Source: Pseudomonas sp. (GTDB lineage Bacteria; Pseudomonadota; Gammaproteobacteria; Pseudomonadales; Pseudomonadaceae). From it: DNA of 64,000 nt. This document shows positions 19,373 through 31,218 of this stretch, piece by piece. The stretch spans positions 21,865-85,864 of the forward strand of contig NZ_JAUXXP010000069.1 in NCBI RefSeq assembly GCF_030684895.1, given 5' to 3'. The notes below the pieces were generated by a model. The model was not told the origin of the DNA and searched no databases. It saw only the letters and a program-made list of their open reading frames with translations. Both the position numbers and the translations under genes were made by a program. The first letter of the stretch is position 1; the number at the start of each line of letters is the position of its first letter.

Positions 19373-20821
19373 GTGACTCAGAAGCCCGACCAGTGTCTCG
19401 GTGAGTGGATCGATCGAGAAGCCCTTGCGGAAGCGATGATTCCGATGATTGGCCAACTCTACCGTAACAACAACGTGGTCACCTCGATCTACGGCCGTGG
19501 TCTGATCAACCGTTCGGTGATCGACATTCTCAAGGCCCACCGCTTCGCGCGTCACCGCCTGACCGGCGACAGCGAACTGTCGGTGCACGATACCTTCCTG
19601 GTGCTCAAGGCCATGAGCGAGCTCAAACTGGGCGCCGCTTCGGTGGACCTGGGCAAGATGGTCAGTAAGTTCAAGGCTGAAGGCCAGGGCCGCAGCATCG
19701 AACAGTTCGTCAAGGACGAGCTGGTTGAAGTGGCCGGTAAGCAGAACAGTGAAGCCCGCGAAGGCACCGACGTGGTGCTCTACGGCTTCGGTCGTATCGG
19801 TCGTCTGCTGGCGCGCATCCTGATCGAGAAAACCGGTGGTGGCGACGGCCTGCGTCTGCGCGCCATCGTTGTGCGCAAAGGCGCGACCAATGACCTGGTC
19901 AAGCGCGCCAGCCTGCTGCGCCGCGACTCGGTACACGGCAAGTTCGATGGCACCATTACCATCGACGAAGAAAACAACACCCTGACGGCCAACGGCAACC
20001 TGATTCAGGTGATCTACGCCAAGTCGCCAGCCGAGGTGGATTACACCCAATACGGCATCAAGAACGCTCTGCTGGTCGACAACACTGGTGTATGGCGTGA
20101 CGCCGAGGGCCTGGGCCAGCACCTGGCTTGCCCTGGTGTTGATCGCGTTGTTCTGACCGCGCCTGGCAAGGGCGCGCTGAAGAACATCGTGCACGGCATC
20201 AACCACGGCGAAATCACCCCAGAAGACAAGATCATCTCGGCCGCTTCCTGCACCACCAACGCCATCGTGCCGGTGCTCAAAGCGATCAATGATCAGTACG
20301 GCATCGTTAATGGTCACGTCGAAACCGTTCACTCGTACACCAACGACCAGAACCTGATCGACAACTTCCATAAAGGCGACCGCCGTGGTCGCAGCGCACC
20401 GCTGAACATGGTGATCACCGAAACCGGTGCTGCCACCGCTGCTGCCAAGGCGCTGCCTGTGCTGAAAGGCAAGTTGACCGGTAATGCCATTCGCGTACCA
20501 ACGCCGAACGTGTCGATGGCCATTCTCAACCTCAACCTTGAGAAAGCCACCAGCCGTGAGGAAGTCAACGAGTACCTGCGCCAGATGGCCATGCACTCCG
20601 ACCTGCAGAAGCAGATCGACTTCGTCCAGTCGCAGGAAGTGGTCTCCACCGACTTCGTCGGTTCGCGTCACGCCGGTGTGGTCGATGCTGAGGCCACCAT
20701 CTGCAATGACAACCGCGTTGTGCTGTACGTGTGGTACGACAACGAGTTCGGTTACAGCTGCCAGGTGGTTCGCGTGATGGAAGACATGGCCGGGGTTAAC
20801 CCGCCCGCCTTCCCGCGCTAA
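19373..20821 (+). CDS. gap: glyceraldehyde-3-phosphate dehydrogenase, long form
   Basis: 482 residues, about 130 more than a normal GAPDH. The Rossmann motif GFGRIGR starts only at residue 138, and the catalytic cysteine is Cys293 in SAASCTTNAIVP. The first 130 residues are helical (GEWIDREALAEAMIPMIGQLYRN...) and carry no known domain. This long form is conserved in pseudomonads as a second GAPDH. It interconverts glyceraldehyde-3-phosphate and 1,3-bisphosphoglycerate, probably mainly in the gluconeogenic direction. I start at the GTG at 19373 (GGAAGG 8 bases before); the ATG at 19355 overlaps that ribosome site. It is monocistronic, with a promoter and a terminator. Confidence 0.93.
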   Translation: MTQKPDQCLGEWIDREALAEAMIPMIGQLYRNNNVVTSIYGRGLINRSVIDILKAHRFARHRLTGDSELSVHDTFLVLKAMSELKLGAASVDLGKMVSKFKAEGQGRSIEQFVKDELVEVAGKQNSEAREGTDVVLYGFGRIGRLLARILIEKTGGGDGLRLRAIVVRKGATNDLVKRASLLRRDSVHGKFDGTITIDEENNTLTANGNLIQVIYAKSPAEVDYTQYGIKNALLVDNTGVWRDAEGLGQHLACPGVDRVVLTAPGKGALKNIVHGINHGEITPEDKIISAASCTTNAIVPVLKAINDQYGIVNGHVETVHSYTNDQNLIDNFHKGDRRGRSAPLNMVITETGAATAAAKALPVLKGKLTGNAIRVPTPNVSMAILNLNLEKATSREEVNEYLRQMAMHSDLQKQIDFVQSQEVVSTDFVGSRHAGVVDAEATICNDNRVVLYVWYDNEFGYSCQVVRVMEDMAGVNPPAFPR

Positions 20822-20836
20822 GCGCAGGCAATGCAT

Positions 20837-20866
20837 AAAAACGGGAGCTTCGGCTCCCGTTTTTTA
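20837..20866. terminator. bidirectional terminator between gap and the 20886 gene
   Basis: An ACGGGAGC/GCTCCCGT stem (20841-20848 with 20853-20860) has a TTCG loop, an A-run on the left and a T-run on the right, so it works for both converging genes. Confidence 0.88.
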
Positions 20867-20885
20867 TGGTCTGGAATTTCGGGAA

Positions 20886-21446
20886 TTAGTCGGCCAGCAA
20901 GCTAGTGCGCAACTTATCTGACAGGCCGTTGGGCGACAGCCAGATGCCCAGGTAGGCCCTGGCCAGGGCTGGGTCCTGGCTGGTGTAGACGACCTTGCCA
21001 TTCACTTCCAGGGTCAGGCCGCTGCCTGCGTTGAAGTTCAGCGCGTAACGGTCGCCTGGGCGAATATCCCTGAACGTGGCATGCAGGGCGTCTACTTCGG
21101 GGCGCAGGCGCTGCAGTGTAGTGGCGTCGTGCTGGCGTTCGAGGGTGACCCAGGCCGCCTTGATCACGTCTTGGCTGTCGATGTTGCGGAAGTAGTAAAG
21201 CTCCAGACGTTGTGTGAGTGGCTTGGCGACCGCCTGGCTGGCACTGGCCTCGGTTGGGGCATAAAAAGCGGCCGCGTAGACATCGGCCCACAGGTAAGTC
21301 AGTACGCTCTGGTTCTTGCGTTCCAGGCTGTTCTGCTCAAGCTCGTGGGTGGCGGCGAAGTTGGCTTCTTGCAGGCGTTCGCGGTTGCTGGCGAATAACT
21401 CGCCGCTGAGCAGCAGTAGGGTGGTAAGCGCGAGTAGCAGGCGCAT
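20886..21446 (-). CDS. chalcone isomerase-like secreted protein
   Basis: 186 residues with an N-terminal signal peptide (MRLLLALTTLLLLSGELFA). The body matches the bacterial chalcone isomerase-like domain (LELYYFRNIDSQDVIKAAW, DIRPGDRYALNF, LGIWLSPNGLSDKLRTSLL). No flavonoid chemistry is implied; the bacterial members are periplasmic and may bind fatty acids or other hydrophobic ligands, but their role is not known to me. It converges with gap and shares the terminator. It lies divergent from nqrA, with the nqr promoter region between. Confidence 0.8.
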   Translation of the reverse strand: MRLLLALTTLLLLSGELFASNRERLQEANFAATHELEQNSLERKNQSVLTYLWADVYAAAFYAPTEASASQAVAKPLTQRLELYYFRNIDSQDVIKAAWVTLERQHDATTLQRLRPEVDALHATFRDIRPGDRYALNFNAGSGLTLEVNGKVVYTSQDPALARAYLGIWLSPNGLSDKLRTSLLAD

Positions 21447-21471
21447 GGCAGGGCTCCGGTTGGTCTATTAG

Positions 21472-23055
<1,584 letters not shown>

Positions 23056-23058
23056 GTC

Positions 23059-24270
23059 ATGGGTATTCGTGCATTCCTCGACAAAGTCGAGCATAACTTC
23101 GAAAAAGGCGGCAGATACGAGAAGTGGTACGCCCTCTATGAGGCTGTCGACACCTTCTTCTATCGCCCTGGCAGCGTAACCAAGACCACCGCCCACGTGC
23201 GTGACGGCATCGACCTCAAGCGCATGATGATCACCGTGTGGTTGTGTACCTTCCCGATGATGTTTTTCGGCATGTGGAACACCGGTTATCAGGCCAACCT
23301 GATCTTCGCTAACAGCCCTGAACTACTGGCCGCCCAGGAAGGCTGGCGCTTCGCGCTGATCGGCTCGATGGCCGGGTTCGACCCGAACAGCCTGTGGGAT
23401 AACTTTATCCAGGGCGCGGCTTACTTCCTGCCGGTGTATGCCACGGCGTTTATCGTCGGTGGCTTCTGGGAAGTGCTGTTCGCGTCGATCCGCAAGCATG
23501 AAGTCAACGAAGGCTTCTTCGTCACCTCGGTACTCTTTGCCCTGATTCTGCCGCCGAGCATTCCGCTGTGGCAGGTCGCCCTCGGTATCAGCTTCGGCGT
23601 GGTGATCGGCAAGGAAGTGTTTGGCGGTACTGGCAAGAACTTCCTCAACCCGGCGCTGACCGGTCGTGCCTTCCTGTTCTTCGCCTACCCGGCGCAGATG
23701 TCCGGTGATGCGGTATGGACTGCGGTGGACGGCTTTGCCGGTGCCACTTCGCTGAGCCTGGCGGCTGCTGGCGGCATCGACAACGTGATCAATAATGGCA
23801 TTACCTGGATGGACGCCTTTGTCGGCACCATTCACGGCTCGCTCGGCGAGACCAGCACCCTGGCCATTGCCATCGGCGGCCTGGTGTTGCTGATCACCAA
23901 GATTGCCGCCTGGCGCATCGTCGCTGGTGTGATGCTGGGCATGGTTGGTCTGAGCTTGTTGCTCAATGCCCTCGGCTCGACCACCAACCCGATGTTTGCC
24001 ATGCCCTGGTACTGGCACCTGGTGGTGGGTGGTTTTGCGTTCGGTATGTTCTTTATGGCCACCGACCCGGTGTCGGCGTCCATGACCAATACCGGCAAGT
24101 GGATTTTCGGTGCCTTGATCGGTGTGATGGTGGTGTTGATCCGTGTGGTCAACCCAGCGTTCCCGGAAGGCATGATGCTGGCGATTCTGTTCGCCAACCT
24201 GTTCGCACCGTTGATCGACCACTTCGTCGTTCAAGCCAATATCAAGCGGAGGCTGGCGCGCAATGTCTAG
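23059..24270 (+). CDS. nqrB: NADH:quinone reductase (Na+-translocating type) subunit B
   Basis: A 403-residue polytopic inner-membrane subunit. It has the flavinylation motif DGFAGATS, in which Thr230 is the expected phosphodiester FMN acceptor. Several hydrophobic helices follow; this subunit also binds riboflavin and quinone and forms part of the ion path. GGAGGG precedes the ATG, which lies 3 bases after the nqrA stop. The FMN has to be attached by ApbE, encoded at 27575 in the same run of genes. nqrC overlaps its end by 8 bases. Confidence 0.97.
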   Translation: MGIRAFLDKVEHNFEKGGRYEKWYALYEAVDTFFYRPGSVTKTTAHVRDGIDLKRMMITVWLCTFPMMFFGMWNTGYQANLIFANSPELLAAQEGWRFALIGSMAGFDPNSLWDNFIQGAAYFLPVYATAFIVGGFWEVLFASIRKHEVNEGFFVTSVLFALILPPSIPLWQVALGISFGVVIGKEVFGGTGKNFLNPALTGRAFLFFAYPAQMSGDAVWTAVDGFAGATSLSLAAAGGIDNVINNGITWMDAFVGTIHGSLGETSTLAIAIGGLVLLITKIAAWRIVAGVMLGMVGLSLLLNALGSTTNPMFAMPWYWHLVVGGFAFGMFFMATDPVSASMTNTGKWIFGALIGVMVVLIRVVNPAFPEGMMLAILFANLFAPLIDHFVVQANIKRRLARNV

Positions 24271-25051
24271 TCAAAAAGAATCCACCGTCCGCACACTGGT
24301 GGTGGCCCTGTTGGTCTGCCTGGTGTGCTCGGTGTTTGTTGCCGGTGCAGCCGTGGCGCTGAAGCCGACCCAGGTGGACAACCGTCTGCTGGACAAGCAG
24401 CGCAGCATTCTGGCGATCGCCGGTCTGGGCGATGCCAGCATGTCCAGCGCTCAGGTTAAGGACATGTTCAAAGGCACCATCAGCGCCAAGCTGGTGGACC
24501 TGCAAACCGGCAAGTTTTCCGATGCCCAAGACCCAGTCACCTTTGACCCGCTTAAAGCCTCCAAGGACCCGAAACTGTCCTCGGTGCTCAAGGGCAGTGA
24601 TGACATTGCCGGGATCAAGCGTCAGGAGCGCTTCAGCACCGTGTATGTGGTGGAGAAGGATGGTCAGGTTGAAACCCTGATTCTGCCGGTGCGTGGTTAC
24701 GGTCTGTGGTCGACCCTGCATGGCTTTATCGCCGTCAAGGGCGACCTCAATACCGTGGTTGGCATGGGCTTCTACCAGCACGGCGAAACGCCGGGCCTGG
24801 GTGGCGAAGTCGACAATCCGAAGTGGAAAGGCCAATGGCCAGGCAAAACCCTGTTCGATGAGGACGGCAAACTGGCCGTGCAAATCGTCAAGGGTGGTGT
24901 CGATGCACAGAGCCCCAAGGCCGTGCATCAGGTTGATGGCCTGGCGGGCGCTACCCTGACGAGTAATGGGGTGGACAACCTGCTGAAGTTCTGGCTCGGC
25001 CAGAATGGCTTCGGTCCGTTTATCGCGAACCTGCGTGCAGGGGAGGCTTGA
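24263..25051 (+). CDS. nqrC: NADH:quinone reductase (Na+-translocating type) subunit C
   Basis: 262 residues with one N-terminal membrane helix (residues 11-33) and a large periplasmic FMN-binding domain. The motif [13 protein letters not shown] places the covalent FMN on Thr231. It passes electrons between the iron centre held by NqrD/E and the FMN of NqrB. The reading frame overlaps the end of nqrB by 8 bases (tight translational coupling) and runs up to nqrD. Length and motif are normal for the family. Confidence 0.97.
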   Translation: MSSQKESTVRTLVVALLVCLVCSVFVAGAAVALKPTQVDNRLLDKQRSILAIAGLGDASMSSAQVKDMFKGTISAKLVDLQTGKFSDAQDPVTFDPLKASKDPKLSSVLKGSDDIAGIKRQERFSTVYVVEKDGQVETLILPVRGYGLWSTLHGFIAVKGDLNTVVGMGFYQHGETPGLGGEVDNPKWKGQWPGKTLFDEDGKLAVQIVKGGVDAQSPKAVHQVDGLAGATLTSNGVDNLLKFWLGQNGFGPFIANLRAGEA

Positions 25052-25053
25052 TC

Positions 25054-25722
25054 ATGTCGCAGCCGACTATTAAAGAAGTCCTGCTTAATCCGATTTTCAA
25101 CAACAACCCCATCGGGTTGCAGATTCTCGGTATCTGTTCCGCTTTGGCGGTGACCTCGAACCTGAAAACCGCGCTGGTGATGTCTGCCGCGCTGACTCTG
25201 GTAACCGGGTTCTCCAACCTGTTTATCTCGATGATTCGCAGCCAGATCCCTGGCTCGATTCGCATGATCGTGCAGATGGTGATCATTGCTTCTCTGGTAA
25301 TCGTGGTTGATCAGGTGCTCAAGGCCTTTGCCTTCAGTCTGTCCAAACAGCTCTCGGTGTTTGTCGGTCTGATCATCACCAACTGCATCGTGATGGGCCG
25401 CGCCGAAGCCTTTGCCATGCAGAACCCGCCAGTGCTGTCGTTCTTCGATGGTATCGGTAACGGTCTGGGCTACAGCGCCATGTTGATTGCCCTAGGCATC
25501 ATTCGTGAGCTGTTTGGCGCAGGCAAACTGATGGGTTACGAGATCATTCCGGTGATCAACGACGGTGGCTGGTACCAGCCTAACGGTATGCTGCTGCTGC
25601 CGCCTTCGGCGTTCTTCCTGATCGGTCTGTTTATCTGGGGTATTCGCGTCTGGAAAAAAGACCAGATCGAGAAGCCGAGCTTCAAGATGGCGCCTCAGGT
25701 TTCCAATAAGGAGGCCTACTAA
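25054..25722 (+). CDS. nqrD: NADH:quinone reductase (Na+-translocating type) subunit D
   Basis: A 222-residue integral membrane protein with about six helices. The frame starts at a TTG at 25048, but GGGAGG at 25041-25046 favours the ATG at 25054 ([19 protein letters not shown]). The half-membrane cysteine lies in [16 protein letters not shown] and is expected, with its NqrE counterpart, to hold the iron centre between the inverted D and E subunits. The stop codon overlaps the nqrE ATG by one base. Confidence 0.95.
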   Translation: MSQPTIKEVLLNPIFNNNPIGLQILGICSALAVTSNLKTALVMSAALTLVTGFSNLFISMIRSQIPGSIRMIVQMVIIASLVIVVDQVLKAFAFSLSKQLSVFVGLIITNCIVMGRAEAFAMQNPPVLSFFDGIGNGLGYSAMLIALGIIRELFGAGKLMGYEIIPVINDGGWYQPNGMLLLPPSAFFLIGLFIWGIRVWKKDQIEKPSFKMAPQVSNKEAY

Positions 25723-26330
25723 TGGAGCACTACATCAGCCTGTTCGTCCGTGCGGTGTTTGTTGAGAACATGGCCCTGGCGTTCTTCCTCGGCATGTGCA
25801 CCTTTATCGCCATCTCGAAAAAGGTCGAAACCGCCATTGGTCTCGGTATTGCCGTAGTGGTGGTGCTGGGTATCACCATGCCGGTGAACAACCTGATCTA
25901 CACCAACCTGCTCAAGGACGGTGCGCTGGCCTGGGCCGGTTACCCACAAGTCGATCTGAGCTTTCTCGGCCTGCTGACCTTTATCGGCGTGATCGCGGCG
26001 ATCGTACAGATCCTCGAGATGACCCTGGATAAGTACGTGCCCTCGCTGTACAACGCCCTCGGCGTGTTCCTGCCGTTGATCACTGTGAACTGCGCCATCA
26101 TGGGTGGCTCGCTGTTTATGGTCGAGCGTGACTACAACCTGGCGGAAAGCACCGTCTATGGTGTCGGCGCCGGTGTTTCCTGGGCCCTGGCGATTGCCGC
26201 TCTGGCGGGGATTCGCGAGAAGCTCAAGTACAGCGATGTACCTGAAGGTCTGCAGGGACTGGGCATCACCTTTATCACCATCGGTCTGATGTCTCTGGGC
26301 TTCATGTCCTTCTCCGGCGTGCAGTTGTAA
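25722..26330 (+). CDS. nqrE: NADH:quinone reductase (Na+-translocating type) subunit E
   Basis: A 202-residue membrane protein, homologous to NqrD but inserted in opposite orientation. The iron-ligand cysteine region is [17 protein letters not shown]. The ATG shares its first base with the stop of nqrD (TAATG), and AAGGAGG lies upstream within the end of nqrD. Together NqrD and NqrE hold the iron centre that links the 2Fe-2S cluster of NqrF to the FMN of NqrC. Confidence 0.96.
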   Translation: MEHYISLFVRAVFVENMALAFFLGMCTFIAISKKVETAIGLGIAVVVVLGITMPVNNLIYTNLLKDGALAWAGYPQVDLSFLGLLTFIGVIAAIVQILEMTLDKYVPSLYNALGVFLPLITVNCAIMGGSLFMVERDYNLAESTVYGVGAGVSWALAIAALAGIREKLKYSDVPEGLQGLGITFITIGLMSLGFMSFSGVQL

Positions 26331-26345
26331 GGAAGGGATGAATAG

Positions 26346-27572
26346 ATGATCAATTTTGAGATTTTCATCGCCATCGGCATGTTCACCGGCATTGTGCTGG
26401 CGTTGGTGCTGATCATTATCGCGGCGCGCGCCAAGCTGGTTTCCAGCGGTGACGTAAGCATCGAGATCAACGGCGAAAAAACCATTGTGGTACCGGCTGG
26501 CGGCAAGCTGCTGCAGACCCTGGCGGCCAACAATATCTTCCTCTCTTCGGCCTGCGGTGGCGGCGGTACCTGCGCCCAGTGCAAGTGCGTGGTCGAGCAT
26601 GGCGGCGGCGAAATGCTGCCGACTGAAGAGGCGGCCTTCACCCGTCGCGAAGCCAAGGCTGGCTGGCGTCTGTCCTGCCAGACCCCGGTCAAGCAGGACA
26701 TGAAGATCGAAGTGCCGGAAGAAGTCTTCGGCGTGAAGAAGTGGGAGTGCACTGTTGAGTCCAACCCCAACGTGGCCACCTTCATCAAGGAACTAACGCT
26801 GAAACTGCCGGAAGGCGAAAGCGTCGACTTCCGCGCCGGTGGCTATGTGCAGCTGGAGTGCCCGCCGCACGAAGTGCACTACAAGGACTTCGACATTCAG
26901 GAAGAGTACCGCGGCGACTGGGACAAGTTTAACCAGTGGAAGTACGTGTCCAAGGTCGAAGAGACCGTGATCCGTGCCTACTCCATGGCCAACTACCCGG
27001 AAGAAGTGGGCCTGGTGAAGTTCAATATCCGTATTGCTTCGCCGCCACCGGGCAAGGACGATCTGCCACCGGGCAAGATGAGTTCCTACGTGTTCAGCCT
27101 CAAGCCGGGCGACAAGATCGATGTGTATGGTCCGTTCGGCGAGTTCTTCGCCAAGGAAACCGACGCCGAGATGGTGTTTATCGGTGGTGGTGCCGGTATG
27201 GCGCCGATGCGTTCGCACATCTTCGACCAGCTCAAGCGCTTGAAGTCGACCCGCAAGATCAGCTTCTGGTACGGCGCGCGCTCCATGCGTGAAGCCTTCT
27301 ACGTTGAAGAATACGATCAGTTGCAGGCCGAGAACCCCAACTTCAAGTGGCACCTGGCATTGTCCGATCCGCTGCCGGAAGACAACTGGACCGGTCTCAA
27401 GGGCTTTATCCACAACGTGCTGTACGAGAACTACCTCAAGGACCATCCGGCTCCGGAAGAGTGTGAGTTCTACATGTGCGGCCCGCCCATGATGAACGCT
27501 GCCGTGATCAAGATGCTGATCGACCTGGGTGTGGAGGAGGAGAACATCCTGCTCGACGACTTCGGCGGTTAA
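26346..27572 (+). CDS. nqrF: NADH:quinone reductase (Na+-translocating type) subunit F
   Basis: The 408-residue entry subunit for NADH. One N-terminal helix (residues 5-27) is followed by a ferredoxin domain with the 2Fe-2S ligands Cys70, Cys76, Cys79 and Cys111. After it come the FAD domain ([11 protein letters not shown]) and the NADH domain ([16 protein letters not shown]-terminal [15 protein letters not shown]). AAGGAAGG lies shortly before the ATG. It is the last structural nqr gene; apbE starts 2 bases after its stop, which argues for one transcript. Confidence 0.97.
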   Translation: MINFEIFIAIGMFTGIVLALVLIIIAARAKLVSSGDVSIEINGEKTIVVPAGGKLLQTLAANNIFLSSACGGGGTCAQCKCVVEHGGGEMLPTEEAAFTRREAKAGWRLSCQTPVKQDMKIEVPEEVFGVKKWECTVESNPNVATFIKELTLKLPEGESVDFRAGGYVQLECPPHEVHYKDFDIQEEYRGDWDKFNQWKYVSKVEETVIRAYSMANYPEEVGLVKFNIRIASPPPGKDDLPPGKMSSYVFSLKPGDKIDVYGPFGEFFAKETDAEMVFIGGGAGMAPMRSHIFDQLKRLKSTRKISFWYGARSMREAFYVEEYDQLQAENPNFKWHLALSDPLPEDNWTGLKGFIHNVLYENYLKDHPAPEECEFYMCGPPMMNAAVIKMLIDLGVEEENILLDDFGG

Positions 27573-27574
27573 GT

Positions 27575-28600
27575 ATGAGCCATGTGCTACTGCGGCCCGT
27601 TATCGCTGTCAGCTTGCTGACAGCCCTAACGGGCTGTTGGTTTTCAGAGCGGGTAGAAGAATTTGGCGGCCCGACCATGGGCAGCACCTACACCGTCAAA
27701 TATGTGCGCAGCAAGGATTCGCCGAGCCTTGAGTTACTCAAGCGCGAGACCGATGCCATCCTGGCTGAGGTTGACCAACAGATGTCGACCTATCGCGATG
27801 ATTCCGCAATCGAGCAATTCAACCAGGCTCCGGCGGGTACCTGTCAGGCGATGCCTGCTGGGGTGCTGGAGTTGGTCGAGGCAGGGCGCGTGTTGCATGA
27901 GCAAAGTGCCGGCGCGTTCGATCTGACTTTGGAGCCGTTGCTCAACCTGTGGGGCTTTGGCCCCAAGGCGCGCGCCGAAAAGGTGCCGACCGCTGAGCAA
28001 CTCGCCGCCGCGCGTGCGCAAGTGGGCATGCAACACCTGCGTCGTGAAGGTGAGCAGCTGTGCAAGGATGTTGATGTGCAGGTCGACTTCAACAGCATTG
28101 CCGCCGGCTATGCGGTGGACAAGATCGTGCAGCGCTTCACTGAGCTGGGTGTGACCAGCTATATGGTTGAGGCCACCGGTGAGCTCAAGGCCGCAGGCAA
28201 AAAGCCCGATGGTCAGCCTTGGCGCATCGGCCTGGAAGCCCCGCAAGACGGTCAGCGTGTCGCCCAGCGCGTGCTGGCAGTGGATGGTTACGGTATTTCC
28301 ACTTCGGGTGATTACCGCAACTACTTCGAGGAAGAGGGGCGGCGTTACTCGCACACCCTCGATCCGTTGACCGGTGCACCGATCACCCACACGCTGGCAG
28401 CGGTAACCGTGGTGGATAAATCGACCTTACGCGCCGATGGCTTGTCTACAGTGCTCATGGTCATGGGCACTGAGCCTGGCCTGGCATTTGCTGAGCGCAT
28501 GGGCATTGCAGCGTTTTTCGTGACCCGTGAAGGTGACGCCTTCGTCACACAGACAACTCAGGCTTTCGAGCAGCTATTCGCTGCAGGAGACGAGCAATGA
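27575..28600 (+). CDS. apbE: FAD:protein FMN transferase ApbE (lipoprotein)
   Basis: 341 residues. The start is the ATG at 27575, two bases after nqrF. A lipoprotein signal is present (VSLLTALTGC, modified Cys at residue 20), so the enzyme faces the periplasm on the inner membrane. Typical ApbE features are GGPTMGSTYTVKY, DLTLEPLLNLWGFGPK, DFNSIAAGYAVDKI and GYGISTSGDYRNYFEEEG with HTLDPLTGAP. It transfers FMN from FAD to threonine in the DGxxGAT motifs of NqrB and NqrC, both encoded just upstream. The stop overlaps the ATG of nqrM by 4 bases. Confidence 0.96.
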   Translation: MSHVLLRPVIAVSLLTALTGCWFSERVEEFGGPTMGSTYTVKYVRSKDSPSLELLKRETDAILAEVDQQMSTYRDDSAIEQFNQAPAGTCQAMPAGVLELVEAGRVLHEQSAGAFDLTLEPLLNLWGFGPKARAEKVPTAEQLAAARAQVGMQHLRREGEQLCKDVDVQVDFNSIAAGYAVDKIVQRFTELGVTSYMVEATGELKAAGKKPDGQPWRIGLEAPQDGQRVAQRVLAVDGYGISTSGDYRNYFEEEGRRYSHTLDPLTGAPITHTLAAVTVVDKSTLRADGLSTVLMVMGTEPGLAFAERMGIAAFFVTREGDAFVTQTTQAFEQLFAAGDEQ

Positions 28601-28824
28601 CGTTTTTAGTGGTATTTCTGACCATGCTGCTAGTTGTTGGCATGATGGCTGTAGGCGTGATGATGGGCCGCAAGCCCATCGCCGGTTCGTGCGGTGGTAT
28701 CGCCAACCTGGGTATCGAGAAGGAATGCTCGATCTGTGGTGGCAGTCGTGAGAAGTGCGAGGAGATCAACAGCGACCCGCAAGGCAAAACCGCAGCCCTG
28801 GCCTACGACGCGAGCAAAGGCTAA
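28597..28824 (+). CDS. nqrM: NQR maturation protein NqrM
   Basis: A 75-residue small membrane protein with one N-terminal helix (residues 2-23) followed by four cysteines: Cys32, Cys44, Cys47 and Cys54 (SCGGIANLGIEKECSICGGSREKC). This is the DUF539/NqrM pattern. In Vibrio, NqrM is needed for NQR assembly, apparently by delivering the iron for the NqrD/E centre. The ATGA overlap with apbE shows translational coupling, so all eight genes of this module probably share one mRNA. Confidence 0.93.
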   Translation: MTFLVVFLTMLLVVGMMAVGVMMGRKPIAGSCGGIANLGIEKECSICGGSREKCEEINSDPQGKTAALAYDASKG

Positions 28825-28948
28825 TCGTCCTGCGGCCAGCTAACGGGCTAGGCTTGCAGTGAACGTATTGATTGCCAGGCTGCGTATGCAGTGCTGGCCC
28901 TGCCGAGAGCGCGGTACAAGTGCTCCGGTGTGATCTGAAGGAGTAAAC

Positions 28949-30343
28949 ATGGCGGTCTACAACTACGACGTAGTGGTGCTGGGTTCCGGCCCTGCGGGTG
29001 AAGGCGCGGCAATGAACGCGGCCAAGGCCGGGCGCAAGGTGGCAGTGGTCGACAGCCGCCGTGAAGTCGGCGGCAACTGCACCCACCTGGGCACCATCCC
29101 GTCCAAGGCGCTGCGCCATTCGGTGCGGCAGATCATGCAGTTCAACACCAACCCGATGTTCCGCCAGATCGGCGAACCGCGCTGGTTCTCCTTCCCTGAC
29201 GTGTTGAAAAGCGCCGAGCGGGTGATCGCCAAGCAGGTGAGCTCGCGCACCGGTTACTACGCGCGCAACCGTATCGATGTGTTTTTCGGCACTGGCAGTT
29301 TTGCTGATGAGCACACCATCGAAGTGGTCTGCGCCAATGGTGTGGTGGAGAAACTGGTGGCCAAGCAGATCGTTATCGCTACCGGTTCGCGGCCTTACCG
29401 CCCGGTGGACGTGGATTTCCACCACCCACGCATCTACGACAGCGACACCATCCTCAGCCTCGGCCATACCCCGCGCCGCATCATCATCTACGGCGCCGGG
29501 GTCATCGGTTCCGAGTACGCCTCGATCTTCAGTGGCCTGGGTGTGCTGGTTGACCTGATCGACAACCGTGACCAGTTGCTGAGCTTCCTCGATGCGGAAA
29601 TTTCCGATGCCTTGAGCTATCACCTGCGCAACAACAACGTGCTGATTCGTCATAACGAAGAGTACGAAAGTGTTGAAGGGGTGGAGAACGGGGTGATCCT
29701 GCACCTCAAGTCCGGCAAGAAGATCAAGGCGGACGCCTTCCTCTGGTGCAACGGCCGTACCGGTAATACCGATCAGCTGGGCCTGGAAAACATCGGCATC
29801 AAGGTCAATAGCCGTGGGCAGATCGAGGTTGACCAGAGCTACCGCACCGAGGTGTCGAACGTCTACGCGGCGGGCGACGTGATTGGTTGGCCGAGCCTGG
29901 CCAGTGCGGCAGCCGACCAGGGCCGATCGGCTGCCGGCAGCATCGTCGACAATGGCAGCTGGCGCTTCGTTGATGACGTGCCGACCGGCATTTACACCAT
30001 TCCGGAAATCAGCTCGATTGGTAAGAACGAGCGCGAGTTGACCCAGGCCAAGATCCCTTACGAAGTCGGTAAGGCGTTCTTCAAAGGCATGGCTCGGGCA
30101 CAGATTTCCCACGAGCCAGTGGGCATGCTCAAGCTGCTGTTCCATCGCGAAACCCTGGAAGTGCTGGGCGTGCACTGCTTCGGTTACCAGGCGTCGGAGA
30201 TCGTGCACATCGGCCAGGCAATCATGAATCAGAAGGGTGAGGCCAACAGCATCAAGTACTTCGTCAACACCACCTTCAACTACCCGACTATGGCGGAAGC
30301 CTACCGGGTGGCTGCGTTCGATGGTCTCAACCGGCTTTTTTGA
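28949..30343 (+). CDS. sthA: soluble pyridine nucleotide transhydrogenase
   Basis: A 464-residue flavoprotein of the disulphide-reductase fold. It has FAD motif [20 protein letters not shown](P) motif [16 protein letters not shown] and dimer domain ending [22 protein letters not shown]. The redox-active CxxxxC of lipoamide dehydrogenase is replaced by [12 protein letters not shown], with only the first Cys kept, as is usual for SthA. It balances NADPH and NADH in the cytoplasm. AAGGAG precedes the ATG. It follows nqrM by 124 bases, so it may have its own promoter. A bidirectional terminator follows. Confidence 0.97.
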   Translation: MAVYNYDVVVLGSGPAGEGAAMNAAKAGRKVAVVDSRREVGGNCTHLGTIPSKALRHSVRQIMQFNTNPMFRQIGEPRWFSFPDVLKSAERVIAKQVSSRTGYYARNRIDVFFGTGSFADEHTIEVVCANGVVEKLVAKQIVIATGSRPYRPVDVDFHHPRIYDSDTILSLGHTPRRIIIYGAGVIGSEYASIFSGLGVLVDLIDNRDQLLSFLDAEISDALSYHLRNNNVLIRHNEEYESVEGVENGVILHLKSGKKIKADAFLWCNGRTGNTDQLGLENIGIKVNSRGQIEVDQSYRTEVSNVYAAGDVIGWPSLASAAADQGRSAAGSIVDNGSWRFVDDVPTGIYTIPEISSIGKNERELTQAKIPYEVGKAFFKGMARAQISHEPVGMLKLLFHRETLEVLGVHCFGYQASEIVHIGQAIMNQKGEANSIKYFVNTTFNYPTMAEAYRVAAFDGLNRLF

Positions 30344-30440
30344 GCGGCTCCGGCCGGTGGCCTGAGCCGGCCGGGGAGAACCCGTTCAGCGACTCCAGCG
30401 ACTGGCGTTGGCCTAATCGCGAAAGTTTCTGATCAGGCTT

Positions 30441-30476
30441 AACGAAAAACCGGCCCTTTTGGCCGGTTTTTTCGTT
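30441..30476. terminator. bidirectional terminator between sthA and the phosphodiesterase gene
   Basis: A long inverted repeat, AACGAAAAACCGGCC and its complement with one extra T, has a short loop and A/T runs on both sides. It serves both converging transcripts. Confidence 0.9.
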
Positions 30477-30501
30477 TCTGTAGCTGGGGCTATCCGGGAG
30501 G

Positions 30502-31218
30502 TTATTCCAGGGTTGCCACGGCCAGGCCGGGAAAATCGGTGATGATGCTATCCACGCCGAAGTCCGCCAGGCGGCGCATCAGTGCCGGCTCGTTGACCGT
30601 CCACACCGAGACATGCAAACCGGCTTTCTGCGCCTTCAGTAGACGCTCCGGAGTGCACAGCGTCCAGTTCAGCGCGAGCAGGTGGCAGCCGTAATGCCTG
30701 GCGACTTTTATAGGGTCGAGCCAGGCGTATTCGGCGACCAGGCCGCGTTGCAGGTGCGGAGTCAGGCGCTGCAGAGCGCCGAGCACTTCGCGGGAGCTGG
30801 AGGTTACGGTGACCTTGTCCGTGAGCTGGTAGCGTTCAGCCAGTTCGGCAATCGCCTTGACCATGCGCGCCGAGCGAACCTTCGAGGCGCTTTTGACTTC
30901 CAGCTGCCAGTGCTCGAAATCGCAGTGCTGGAACAGCTCTTCCAACCGTGGGATCGGGCAGGGCGTGACGGCGCCAGGGCCACCTTTACGGGCGTCATAG
31001 GTCACCAGTTCGGCGGCGTCATGCTCGACGACTTTGCCACGATGGCCGGTGGTGCGCTTGAGGGTTGGGTCGTGAATCACCATCAGCTCGCCATCGCGCG
31101 ACAGGTGCAGGTCCAGCTCGCAGCGGCGCACGCCGTGCTTGAGGCATTGCTGGAAGCTGGCCAGGGTGTTTTCCGGCACCTCGCCTTTGGCGCCGCGATG
31201 TCCATAGATGACTGTCAC
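30502..31218 (-). CDS. glycerophosphodiester phosphodiesterase
   Basis: A 238-residue GDPD TIM barrel. The catalytic motif HRGAKGEVPENT is at the N-terminus (two His/Glu metal ligands), with ELDLHLSRDGELMVIHDPTLKRTT (acid and second His) and the C-terminal VWTVNEPALMRRLADFGVDSIITDFP. No signal peptide is seen, so it acts in the cytoplasm, hydrolysing glycerophosphodiesters from phospholipid turnover to glycerol-3-phosphate and an alcohol. It is the last gene of a three-gene minus-strand unit; its start overlaps the preceding gene by 4 bases. Confidence 0.94.
   Translation of the reverse strand: MTVIYGHRGAKGEVPENTLASFQQCLKHGVRRCELDLHLSRDGELMVIHDPTLKRTTGHRGKVVEHDAAELVTYDARKGGPGAVTPCPIPRLEELFQHCDFEHWQLEVKSASKVRSARMVKAIAELAERYQLTDKVTVTSSSREVLGALQRLTPHLQRGLVAEYAWLDPIKVARHYGCHLLALNWTLCTPERLLKAQKAGLHVSVWTVNEPALMRRLADFGVDSIITDFPGLAVATLE

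Noticed and set aside
28825..28948. A hidden gene or riboswitch before sthA
   Set aside because: No open frame, no clear hairpin and no known aptamer pattern is visible; probably only the sthA leader.
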